A stretch of DNA of 64,000 bases from Megaustenia siamemsis. Taxonomy: Eukaryota > Mollusca > Gastropoda > Stylommatophora > Ariophantidae. Of the stretch, positions 33,994 to 45,000 are shown piece after piece. The notes beneath the pieces are model-generated. The model saw only the letters and a program-made list of their open reading frames with translations. It made no database searches and was not told the origin of the DNA. A program made the position numbers and the translations under genes. Where the stretch lies: assembly GCA_032433765.1 (NCBI GenBank), contig JAVIAB010000124.1, forward strand, positions 93,304,845-93,368,844, read 5' to 3'. Numbering within the stretch: position 1 is the stretch's first letter; each line of letters starts with the position of its first letter.

Positions 33994-34141
33994 TGAAAGT
34001 GAAAGCTGAACAATCGACCTCAGCATTAAGTTTTGCAGAAAATTGTTGGGAATAACATAGAGAGCTAAAGATAAAAAAATAAACGATAGCATTCTAAAAA
34101 AGGCCAAAGTGAAACGACAATTTATTATCAACAACAGGAGG
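33994..34141 (+). repeat. About 148-bp direct repeat, left copy (LINE-A sequence)
   Basis: It matches 37950-38106 with about ten differences (roughly 93 percent by eye). Its translation is LINE-A-like: KFCRKLLGIT, then NDSILKKAKVKRQFIINNRR. The RTE-C element starts just after it and ends just before its partner. Confidence 0.85.
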
Positions 34142-34145
34142 ACGG

Positions 34146-37100
34146 AAAAAGTGAGCCTAGGAGGAACAATATTCCAACATAAAATAATACACAAAGATAC
34201 ATGGGTGTCACCAGATCATAGAACGGAAAATCAAATTGATCACATATATATTAATAATAAGTTTAAGTCATCCATACAGGATGTAAAAGCATATAGAGGG
34301 GCAGATGTAGCTTCTAATCATCATCTTCTGATAGCCAAACTTAAAATGAAACTAAAAAGGTATACTACAACGAATAAGGGTAAAAAGTTTTTCAATGTAG
34401 GGTTTTTTTATAGAACAAGGAATTAAAGATAAATTCGCAGTCACAAGATCAAAAAAATTCCAAGCCCTCCAAAATCTAGGAAATACAATAAATATAGCAG
34501 ATCATTGGAAACAGGTAAAAGATATATGGAAAGGGACATTCAAAGAAACACTAGGGCAAAAGAGAACGCCAGAATAAGGCATGGATGACAGCAGAGACCC
34601 TGGACACAATTAAAGAAAGAAAGAACAAGAAAGCAGACATAAATAAAAGCAAAACGAGAAGTAATAAAGCCAAGACACAGGAAGCTTACAAGAGGTGAAC
34701 AAAGAAGTGAGAAGATGCATTAAAAGGGATAAGAGGAAATATATAGATGAATTAGGTAAAGAGGCAGAAGAAGCAGCAAATAAAGGAAATATGAAAGAAC
34801 TGTACAACAGCACAAAGAAATTAAGTTGAAAATACAAACAGATCAATGCTTATATTAAAGATAAGAAATTAAATGGAGAGATGGAAAGGGCACTTTGAAA
34901 AACTTTTGAATAGTCCTCCAAATATACTACCAGCAGAAGAAGAGTTACACGTTAACTGTGGAAAACCAAGCAAAGAAGAAATAATGAAAGCCATCAAACT
35001 ATTAAAAAATGGTAAAGCCACAGGACCGGATGAAATTCCTTCGGAAGCCATCAAAGCAGATATTAACACCTCTACCAAGATGCTACATAATCTATTGGAT
35101 ACAATTTGGGAGAGGGAAGAAATACCTAAAGACTGGAAAGTAGGTTATATGATCAAACTACCAAAGAAAGGAAGTTTACAGGAGTGCACAAATTATACAG
35201 GAACTTTGCTATTATCAGTGCCAGGAAAAATATTAAGCAGAATCATTCTGGACAGACTAAAAGATGCCATGTGTTTCTTTGAGAGATGAACAAGCAGGTT
35301 TTAGGAAGAACAGATCATGTGCTGATCAAATAACTACTTCACGTATAATAGTTGAACAAAGTTTAGAACTTAAATCTCCACATTATATTGGATTCATAGA
35401 TTACGAAAAGGCATTTGATAGTTTAGGCAGAAGAATGCTTTGGAAGTTGCTGAGTCATTACGGAATCCCCATAAAGTTTATTAACCTGATAAAACAATGT
35501 ATGAAGGAACGAAATGAAGTGTGGTGCATGAAGGACAGCTTACAGAAGCATTTGAAATAAGAACATGAGTAAGGCAGGGATGCCTTCTGTCTCCATATCT
35601 CTTTCTACTGGCCATAGATTGGATTATGAAAATAACTCAAAACAACAGAAATGGAATCCAGTGGTCACTGACCAAACAACTTGATGATTCAGACTTTGCT
35701 GATGACATACCTCTCCTATCACACAGCCATCAACAGATGCAGGATAAAATGACCATACTTGATGAGAGATCACAACAGCTAGGACTGAAGATTAATAGAG
35801 ATAAGACCAACATTATGAGAATTAATACAGTTGACAATAACCAAATAAAACTGGGAGAAATACCTCTATTAGATGTACAATCTTACATATATCTGGGCAG
35901 TAATATAGATAAAGAAGGAGGAACAGAAAATGATACCAAAATAAGGATATCAAAAGCAAGAGGAGCTTTCATTGCACTGGGAAACATATGGAAATCCAAA
36001 GAAATTAGGTTAAATACAAAAATAAAAATTTTCAACTCAAATGTTAAGGCGGTCCTATTATATGGCTGTGAAACATGGAGAACAACAAAATTGACAATCA
36101 CGAAGATACAGACTTTCATTAATGGATGCTTACGCAGAATAAAAGGATGGAAATGGCAGGACAAAATCACTAACATAAAATTATGGAAATGTACCAGTCA
36201 AATACCAGTGGATTGAGTTATTGAGTTATTTGCGGGTCATCATCATTGCACTCCGAACATGTCCATAGGTGCTCAGATCCCCTCCTCAGCAATTCCCTCA
36301 GTGTCCAGCGACTGACGACTCCAGTTCTATGTTGGTTGATAAGTCTTCTTACACGGCCACCAAGTTTCTCATTTCTGGCCGTGCCCATCTTAACTCCCAT
36401 TTCCATCATCCGAAGAAGTGACGTTGATCTGTGTTTGTCGAAGTCCTGTGCTCTTCCAACATCTCGAAGTGCATTGATGATGTCCGCCCGATCCATCGGT
36501 TGCCTGTCCTCAACGACAGCGCAGCTAGCCAACCTGTCCGCTCTCTCATTTCCCCGTACTCCCGCATGTCAAGGGACATAGACAAAGGTGACCTTACGTA
36601 TTTTGGATTTCTGCAACGACTCTACCCATTGCATGCGTACATAGCCCGCCTCCACTTTTTTATCATGCTCATCGAATCACTCAGTATACATGCGTGGATG
36701 TAGTCTTGTGACTCTAACCATTTGAATGCCTTGGTCACTGCCATCACCTCCATTGTCATGCTACTCGTGGTCATGGCGTATGCACCACTGTCTTCCTTGG
36801 CTATTCTGCCTGCTGAGCGTGCTGTAAATGCCCATGCACTTCTTTCGTGTCGTCTTACAGATCCGTCTGTATAGATGACTGCATCTTTCTCATCGGTATT
36901 ATCGCAGATGAGACCGTTGACCTCAGCATTAACCACGACCGGGTTCTGTTCCCTACTTTTCCTGTCGAGTGTGACAATACATGAGAAAGTTCCCTTGAAT
37001 GACGTAGGCACCGGTATCCACTCCTCACCAACGCTGATATTGGTAAGCCCACAGACCTGTTTGATGACATCTTCTGCTAGTCCCACCCATGTTTTGCCTC

Positions 37101-37945
37101 TTTTTAGCCTGGTACCTTTCTCTGTGTTGAGCACGTGGTGCAATGGATGCTCTGTATCTGTACTAATCTTCAGGTATGCTCGTGCTCTCCAGATCTTAAT
37201 TCTGTCATCCATGGTTGGAAAGTCAAGAAGATACCTCATTGCTACACAGAGAGTGTCCCTCGTACATCCCAGGATAATGCGCATGGCTTCATTTTTGTAT
37301 TTTCTCCAGCCTATCAATTTGAGTCGTACTGACAGTAAGAATGGCCAGGGCATACTCGATTGGTGCGAGGACGAATCCCTGGAACAGAAGAATAAGTAGC
37401 CTCTGCTCGATGTTGGCAGCTGCCATGACCTTCAAGGCGGCAAATCCTTTGCGGGATTTTGTTATCACATGGTCGACGTGGTCCCGAAAACACAGGCTGC
37501 GATCAAACTTAACTCCGAGGTATGTCATCAACTTGTCCCTGGTCACCTCATCAGCTCCCATTCGTACTACCGGTGTGGTTGTATTAACGATATGATTGTT
37601 AAGGGAGAACCATGAAACTGATGCTTTATTAGGATTAACCAAGGCACCTGAAAAGCATCGACCAGTGGATAAAGAGATACAGCGAAGACGATGGCGCTGG
37701 ATAGGACACACGCTACGGAAGCCAACTGAGAGTATTACACAATATGCCCTTTTTTGGAATCCCCAGGAGAAAAGACAAAGAGGAAGACCAAGGAATTCTT
37801 GGAGAAGACAGACAGAAGCAGAGATGAAGATGATGGGGAAGACATGGAATGATCTTAAAAGAATTGCAAAAAACAAAACGATTTGGAAAGTGTTTGTTGA
37901 AGACCTATGCTCCACTGGGAGCTAAAAAGGTAGGAGAAGAAGAAG
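34146..37945 (+). mobile_element. RTE-C LINE, 5'-truncated, interrupted by an RNH-LINE
   Basis: It starts within the endonuclease C-terminus (GGTIFQHKIIHKDTWVSPDH, NQIDHIYIN, GADVASNHHLL). A stop-ridden linker follows. The reverse transcriptase begins at 34873 (GKATGPDEIPSEAIK, DWKVGYMIKLPKKGSLQECT). It frameshifts at about 35285 into DEQAGFRKNRSCADQI, FIDYEKAFDSL (motif A), then DSDFADDIPLLSHSHQQM (motif C) and YLGSNIDKEGG up to SQIPVD at 36213. The frame resumes after the insertion at 37671 with KEIQRRRWRWIGHTLRKPTE and RGRPRNSWRRQTEAEMKMMG, ending at 37922 with a GAAGAAG tail. The same family supplies the fragments at 42560, 57990 and 63380. This copy is dead. Confidence 0.88.
36214..37660 (-). 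mobile_element. RNH-LINE inserted in the RTE-C copy, 10-bp target duplication
   Basis: ACCAGTGGAT at 36204-36213 and 37661-37670 flanks 1447 bp. On the minus strand it reads the polymerase thumb (MTYLGVKFDRSLCFRDHVDH, AAANIEQRLLILLFQGFVLA, YALAILTVSTTQIDRLEKIQ). A frameshift leads to ILGCTRDTLCVAMRYLLDFP and an RNase H domain with all acidic residues: YTDGSV, TMEVMAVTKAFKWLE, ILSDSMSM and GNERADRLA. The end reads CSECNDDDPQITQ and then a GAGTTATT-repeat terminus. It is 5'-truncated with at least two frameshifts. This is the most complete RNH-LINE in the window. Confidence 0.9.
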
Positions 37946-37949
37946 AAAT

Positions 37950-38250
37950 GAAATTGAAAACTGAACAATCGACCACAGCATTAAGTTTTGCAGAAGATTC
38001 TTGGAAATAATATAGAGAGCTGAAGATAGAAAAATAAACGATGGCATTCTAAAAAAGGCCAGAGTGAAACGACAATTTATTATCAACAACAGGAGGACGG
38101 AAAAATCATATTTTGTAGTGGAAAAAGGAACAGTTGGAGTATATTATAAAGATAGAAACCTTGAGAGAATAACCGACATAGAAAGAAAAAATACCAGAAC
38201 TTTTAAGAGAATGGTTTGAAAGGAGGTTAAAGAACACGATACAAGAATTT
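37950..38250 (+). mobile_element. LINE-A piece; first 157 bp are the right copy of the direct repeat
   Basis: 37950-38106 repeats 33994-34141. Beyond it the LINE-A end continues with frameshifts: KEQLEYIIKIETLRE, KEKIPELLREWFERR and, at the end, ..QEFRK. Thus LINE-A sequence runs uninterrupted into the right copy's downstream side, as expected for the target of the RTE-C insertion. Confidence 0.7.
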
Positions 38251-38802
38251 AGAAAGTAGTAGAGCACCTAAATCAGCAGTCAAAGTGTTGGATAATCTCT
38301 GCATTGCGTATTCCTATTGTATATTTGGGCATAGTAAGAGCTCTATCCCTTTAATATATCGCACATAACAAACAGGTCTAAGCCCCAAAAGCCCTTTTAA
38401 CTGTCTGTCGTTTGAAACTGACGGTATTACGGTTAGACATGTTTCTTTGTCAATTAACTTGTGCTTACAGTACTCAAATAATATTATTTTATTTATTGGG
38501 TACGTTAAAGTTGAAATAATATTTTTAGTGGCACCATCCTTCTAGTGGTAATTAGAATACTTTTAATTGTATGTATTAAATATATATTTCAAAATAATCT
38601 AATAATTTAATAATTATATCTTTAAAATGTAGATAAGTATCTGGAATGAGTAAACTGGAAAAAACATTATAAAGACTGAATGATGATTAAATATATTATT
38701 TCATTCACTATGGTTAACTGGTCAGTCTTCAAACAGCTTATTTTTGCATAGTTTAGAAATAAGTATATCCAACATCCACATAGTTTCAAACAGTTACTAT
38801 AC
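38251..38802. other. No gene seen
   Basis: AT-rich sequence between LINE debris and the Tc1/mariner-type element. Nothing recognised. Confidence 0.45.
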
Positions 38803-39300
38803 TATAGTCCGTTCAGATTCGTTTGCCTAGACATTAATTTATTTTTTTCAAAAACTTATTGTTCATTTGCATTGATCTTTTGAAGTTAGGTTTAGAATAC
38901 TAATGTCGCTATAAAAATATTTTTTTATCAAAGAAATGTGATCCAGTTTCAAAGATGACTTATTTAACCTATATTAAAAAAAAGTTAATCGATATTATAA
39001 ACACCGGCGGGATTATGTAGATGCTTACATCTCACAGCTGATTCTTTAACATATAGGCATGACCTTCACGGCTGAATGCGCACCGTCCTAAAATAGTTAT
39101 GTTTCCACTATAAATGTTTATAAAGAAATGTTACATATGAAATTTCCCGTTTAGCACAAAATGACATTTTAGCCGAAACCGGAAATTATGTGACGTCAAA
39201 ATCACGGCCGTAGACTCGAGTTCGAGTCATAATTCAGAGGCAAATCTCAATATTTACAGAAAGGAGGCGGCACTATCCATATTATCTTCTGCAAGTCTAT

Positions 39301-40584
39301 GTGAGAATGAATATAAAGGCAAAATATTTTACTGAGCATAACATTGCTATAAAGATTTATCAATACTTCTGCAGAGAGCGTAAAAAGGGACATCTTTATT
39401 GTTCTTTATCAAACCCTGAGAAGAGAACAATGCATATTTTAGGTTTGTGTAAACGTTCATTTGATCGAATAGTTAAAGGAAGCGGATATTTATTGCCAAC
39501 AAATGCAAGAAAGCAAGGAAGGAAAGAAACGTTAGACAGTTTTGATAAGGACCTAGTAAAAAGAGAAATCTGTCGAATGTTTGATATAAACGAAGAAGTG
39601 ACACTTAGAAAGTTGAAGCTTTGGCTGAAAACTAACAACGACATTGAAATATCAAAAACTTCATTATGGAAAATATTAAGAAGTGCAGGCTTCACCTTTA
39701 GAAAGTATGCTGGTGGAAAAAACTTTATTTGTGAGAAGCCACATCTAGTAGCTCTTAGAAGCAAGTATTTACGTGAAGTGAAGGAAATGCGCGAAAATGA
39801 TTATGATATTGTTTATTTAGATGAAACTTGGATCAACGCTCATCATACATGTGAAAAGGAATGACAGTTAGCAGATGGAAGTATTAAAAGATCAGTACCA
39901 AGCAGTAAAGGGCAACGTTTGATAGTTGCACATGCAGGTAGCAGACATAATGGGTTGTTGCAGAATGCTCATCTCGTTTTCATTTCAAAATCCATAGACA
40001 ATAGAGACTACCACTCCGAAATGAATGGGCACATATTTAAAGACTGGATCGAGAAAAGTATCCTTCCAATATTAGATCGACCTTCTTGTCTGATAATGGA
40101 CAATGCTTCATACCATAACGTAGTTAACGTAGAAGATAGAATCCCAACATCATCAAGTACAAAAGATGCAATCAAAACGTGGCTCATAAAAGAACACATA
40201 CAAGTTAACGACAGCTACTTGAAACCCGAATTGCTTAGCCTTGTAAAACAGACACAACGTACAAAGATATTTAAAATAGACAAGTTAATTCAAGAACATG
40301 GCCATAGATGTTTGAGACTACCTCCATATCATGCACACTTAAATCCTATAGAACTAGTTTGGGCAAAAGTTAAAGGACACGTAGCATATACAAATAAAAC
40401 TTTCAAATTATGCGATGTTGAGACACTTACAAATCAGGCTCTATCAAATATAAATAAAGACTACTGGGTAAAATGTGAGGATCATGTGTTACGACAAGAA
40501 GAGGAATATTGGAAAAAGGATGGTTTGTTGTTTGTTCAGCCGAAAGCAGTAATCGACCTATTTGACTCGTCTGATTCTGAATGA
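39301..40584 (+). pseudogene. IS630-Tc1-mariner transposase, one in-frame TGA
   Basis: The frame is 427 codons from the ATG at 39301, broken only at codon 188 (TGA at 39862-39864, between HTCEKE and QLADGS). An N-terminal DNA-binding region holds helix-turn-helix-like segments (IAIKIYQYFCRERK; VTLRKLKLWLK...KTSLWKILRSAGF). The catalytic core has D174 (VYLDETWIN), D267 (LIMDNASYH) and E351 (HLNPIELVW). That is 83 residues between the second Asp and the Glu, far longer than the 34 of Tc1 or mariner. The C-terminus ends DLFDSSDSE. Natural readthrough or a TGG-to-TGA change could each explain the stop. Everything else appears intact, so decay is recent. Confidence 0.87.
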
Positions 40585-40699
40585 TCATTACTCTGATTAA
40601 GTCTACAGATAAATAGTTTGATTTGCAAAATTTCCTAGTTGATTTGTTAAACAGTTTATTGTTCAAGACCACCCAAGCAATCAAAAATATGTTATAAGC

Positions 40700-40925
40700 A
40701 AACCAACAACCATTACTTTGAATGGAAGCCTGCTTGAGTCAGTACAGAAGTTCAGCTATCTTGGATCCACTATTACAGCCACACTTTCCTTAGATGAGGA
40801 ACTAAATGTACGTATTTGAAAGGCAGCGACAACATTTGGGAAACTCACACCAAGAGCATGGAACTATATAAAATTGACTCTACGAACAAAAGTTCTATAT
40901 ATAATTTAAAATTTGTATACTTGCC
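40700..40925 (+). mobile_element. LINE polymerase fragment nested in the Tc1/mariner-type element
   Basis: It translates to VQKFSYLGSTITATLSLDEE, LNVRI, a stop, KAATTFGKLTPRAWN and LTLRTKVLYI, the KYLGS region of a LINE reverse transcriptase. It lies after the transposase stop and before the right TIR. The family is not one of those named above as far as I can tell. Confidence 0.72.
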
Positions 40926-41196
40926 ACCAAGTAAAATTGTATGGACACGCCTATGGGTCATAGTTGCACTAGATTACTGTAAAACATTTTGATTAGCGTC
41001 AAAATAATAGTTACATGGGCAAAGATCAAAGGAATTCGCCGCTTTAAGAAAACCGTTATAGCTAGACATCGAGTAACACATATGTTCTCGTGACATGGAC
41101 ATTTTAACACCGTATGCCAAAAATCATGTGAAATCATCAAGAACTTTTTGAATTATAAATCATAACATCTCGGCAAACGAATCTGAACGGACTATA

Positions 41197-41649
41197 ACAC
41201 AATTTCTCAATTATATGCACAATAGACGTTTCTATTGACTGACACTAATATTGGCTGTGATACTTCACGCAGCTTCTTTTCGGTTTATATTACAGGAGTT
41301 CAGTATAACATTATCTCATTAAAGCGCATTAAATAATTATCACCCACAGAGAAATAATAATTTAAGCTTTCAGTAGCGGTTCCGTACAGTATGTTTTACA
41401 TTAGTTTAGTGCGTTGGTGTTAATTATAGAAAAACGTGTACCATAACAACATATAAGTCAATATAATTGATATGAACATATATATTATGGGTTGTCTTTT
41501 CTTGGTGAGTGAACACATAATTAAACAGAGAATCAAAAAACTTTGCATGTTGTATTTTTAGAATATCGATTAGTCAATATAAGTAAGAAAACATTGTCCA
41601 AATGAAATAGACGTGTGTATATAAAAACCACTCTGTGAAAACCCATTCT
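41197..41649. other. No gene seen
   Basis: Flank between the Tc1/mariner-type element and a LINE-D tail. No features. Confidence 0.4.
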
Positions 41650-41905
41650 TCAATAATTATCTATCTGTATATTGTCCTTTCGAGCCGCAGCTGGTATATA
41701 GCGCAGACATTCTAGACTCTTGTGTTTGACGATCTTTCAACTGTCAGACCTTGCACAGGACCTACATTGTGTTTCGCCACACGCCCCTGTTCTGCGCGAG
41801 TTGCTCAATCTTCGCGAGGGAATTGATGCCTGCTACTATTGCCCCTCATTTTAATGTTCTATTTTGTGCTTCTCTAGGTCGCCTTCTTTTTCTTTCCCCC
41901 TCTTG
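41650..41905 (-). mobile_element. LINE-D 3' fragment
   Basis: TATCTATCTGTATATTGTCC, then TTTCGAGCCGCAGCTGGTAT, is the LINE-D 3' end, followed by GAAAAAGAAGGCGACC-type coding remnants on the minus strand. It ends about 130 bp upstream of receptor 3. Confidence 0.6.
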
Positions 41906-42036
41906 TTCATCTATATTATAAAAACAAACATGAATTAATATAGTTGATTTATGGTGAGAAAGCATTTACATTTATAATAAATTATTATCAAATCTCAGCG
42001 TTAAACGTTTCTAAAGAATCAGTGACGTTAAAACAC

Positions 42037-45000
42037 ATGAATCCAGTCAAAGATGAATCCGGAATAAGTGATTTAGCACTGCACATTTTTCAGTGGGTTA
42101 GTATTAATGGACTTTGCCAGATAATCAACATGTTTGGTATCGTCACGAACATTATCAACATCGTCTGCTTCGCTAAACAAGGTTTTGATGACTCTATAAA
42201 CGTAACTCTCACAGGTAATTCCTTCTGGTTCAAAAATACTGAACATCATTTATAAGGTAAATGTTCAAATATTTAATATAGTCCGAAAGAACAAAAGAGA
42301 TACGAATATGCACCTAAAGATAGTAAGGCTGTGCCTATTTTAAAACTTGACAATCTTATGCTAAATGCAGAAAACAGGGAGTCGGATGCTTTATTTATAT
42401 CAGAAATAAGATGAAAGATATGCTTATACTTACACAAAGAAAATAAACATTTACTTTGATTGATACTCATAACACCAACGAGGTATAGTTTTATTAATTA
42501 AAAGAGAGTTCTAAACTACAAAAGTATTGGACAAACAAACACAGAAATATACACTTCACATTTTCCTTTCAACTCTTTGTGCATAGGTCTTCAACATTTT
42601 CTAAGTCGTTCTGTTTCTTGCAATTCTTTAAGATCATTCCATGTCTTCCCCATCTTCTTTATCTCTGCTTCCATCTGTCTTCTCCAAGAATATGTTGGTC
42701 TTCCTTTGTGTTTTTTTCCCCGGAGGATTGCAAAAAATGGTCCTGTATTGTAATGTAGAATTGTATATGTACAACCAGTCTTAACGTATGGATATGAATC
42801 ATGGACAATAGGACAAAAAAAAAACAAGAAAATCACCGGATTCTGTAGAAATGTGGTTTTACAGAAGAATGTTGAGAATGCCATGGACAGCTAAGAAGAG
42901 TAATGAAAACGTTCTGAAAAATGCCAAAGCAACAAGAGAGCTAATTTCCAATATTAGGAAGAAACAATCATCATTTTTTGACCAGGTAATGAGAAAGGAA
43001 TAGCTGGAATATATTGTAACAACTGGGAAATTTAGGGAGGAAGAGATAGAGGAAAACAAAGAGAAAAGATACCAGACAGCTTAAGAGAATGGCTTGGCAG
43101 AAGTTCAACAACAGAAATGATAAATAATTGTCGAGATCGAAAGTTCTGGAGAGACATGATCACCTACGCCATCAGGCCGTACTTGATGACTATGATGATG
43201 ATGATGATGATGATGATGATTGTAATACTTCCAGTTGGCTTCCGCAGTGTGTGTCACATCCAGCGATATCGTCTAGAAATATACTAGTTAACGTTAAATC
43301 AAAAACTTTTAACTTAGAGATAATGGAGACGTAGGCATCGAATCAGGACTACACAGATGAACAAATAGATAAATACTATTAATGTTGTTTGCTTATATTT
43401 TAATAGGATCATCATCACTGCACACTGGAGAAACCCATAGGTGCTCCGAAATACTCCTCGAGATAATCCGTGGAGAATCCTAGCCCCCGTGTACGAACTC
43501 AGTAGCAGGGTCTTGGATCCACTGTACGGGTGGGTTTCTGCTGACAATTTTGCCCGACGACGGAGTAAATTTTTCTATTTTTGAAAAAAAAATCACCACT
43601 GCTTCTCGTAGGCTTTGAACCAGTGCCGTTCATGTCCTGAGCGTACTTCGTACCTCTAGACTACCAAACTACAAATATATGAAAAGTGGTGATGTTCATT
43701 ATGACAGCGGACATTATTTGTATACGAGTAACGCGAATGATCATTTTAAAATGGAAAATATTAGAACAGAATGTGAAATATTCTATCTTTTTGAAAAATA
43801 TACAAAAGTCGAGAAAGTTTAAAACAATTCGGTTAAGAAAGAAGTAAATCATTTGAAATACCTGCTTCGAGTTTCTAAAAAGCACAATTACTTTTATGTA
43901 AATCACTGGAGATAAATAGAGGAAACAAATATATCCCATAACGACTAATGATATAGCTCGAATTAGTCATACAAGCCATAATATACACGGAGCGTGTATC
44001 AACTCAGACTAAACCTTGATACGATCGATCAAAATGACAGAAAAATGAAACAAAAACAAGAAAGCAGAAAGATGAATCATCAACATCACAGCCAAGCACA
44101 AATTAATTATCATTCTTCCTCTTTTCTTCTATCCTTCCTCTATTGCCGTTGGCGTCGAGGGGAGAAACAATCTGCGATTCTTTGCTCTTCTGTTGGCCTT
44201 TTCTGGTGTTATCCCTCCTAGTGACTCTAGTATTCCCTTTATCCACCTCTTTCTCGGTCTTCCTCTTAATCTGACGTTTTCGTAGTGTTTGTTTATGGCT
44301 CTTTGATTCATTGTTAGTTCTTTATGTCTTGTTATGTGGCCGAACCAATTTATCTGTTGTTTCTTTATGTATTCGATGGGTGGTTCAATTTCGAGTTTCT
44401 TCCTCAGGTCAGTGTTTCTTACTCTGTCCCTTAAGCTGTTTCCTGTCATTCTTCTGACACATTTCATTTCGGTGGTCGTTATCTTTCTTATTGTTCTAGA
44501 GTCCAGCGTCCAATTCTGGCACTGATAGCACAGAATTGGTAGAAAAATTGATTTGTATATTGCCCTTTTTGCTTCCGTAGTTATTGCTTTGTTTTTTAAT
44601 AGTGTTGATACTTGGCCTATAACTTGGCATGCTTTGTTACACCTTATATCTATCTCTGTTTCTTGGTTATTGTCTTGTGTTAGCGTGCTACCCAGATATT
44701 TAAAATTGTCAACTTGCTTCAAAAATGTATTATCTATAATGATGTTTAGTTTTTCTTTCTTTCTCGCTATTGCCATTACTTTGGTTTTGCTTATGTTGAT
44801 CTTCATGTTGTATTGTTTACAAGTGTTGTTTAGCCTGTCGATATGTTCTTGTAGGTCCTCAGTTGTTTCATGTATCAGAACTTGGTCGTCTGAAAATAGT
44901 ATTTCATTTATTTCTTCCTCTCTTCTGTTGTTTTCTGGTACGCATATTTCGTTCTCTTCTGTGTTATAGTTTGTTGTCATCCGTGTTGGTATGTTTCCTC

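Larger units (their letters stand above)
38805..41194 (+). mobile_element. IS630-Tc1-mariner transposon (DD82E/Sailor-like), nearly intact
   Basis: TIRs of at least 23 bp lie at 38805-38827 (TAGTCCGTTCAGATTCGTTT then GCC) and 41172-41194 (its exact reverse complement), each flanked by TA. The element is about 2.39 kb. It carries one transposase gene with a single in-frame stop. A LINE polymerase piece is nested near the right end. The D-to-E spacing of the transposase points to the DD82E (Sailor) group rather than classic Tc1 or mariner; that assignment rests on memory of the group. Confidence 0.88.

Noticed and set aside
37596..37925. 109-codon frame [14 protein letters not shown]... as a host gene
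   Set aside because: From 37671 it is the continuation of the RTE-C polymerase after the RNH-LINE insertion. The first codons come from the insert.
33994..38107. LTR retrotransposon with 148-bp LTRs
   Set aside because: The repeat encodes LINE-A polymerase sequence, and the interior is a non-LTR RTE with an oppositely oriented LINE inside. There are no TG...CA ends, primer site or integrase.
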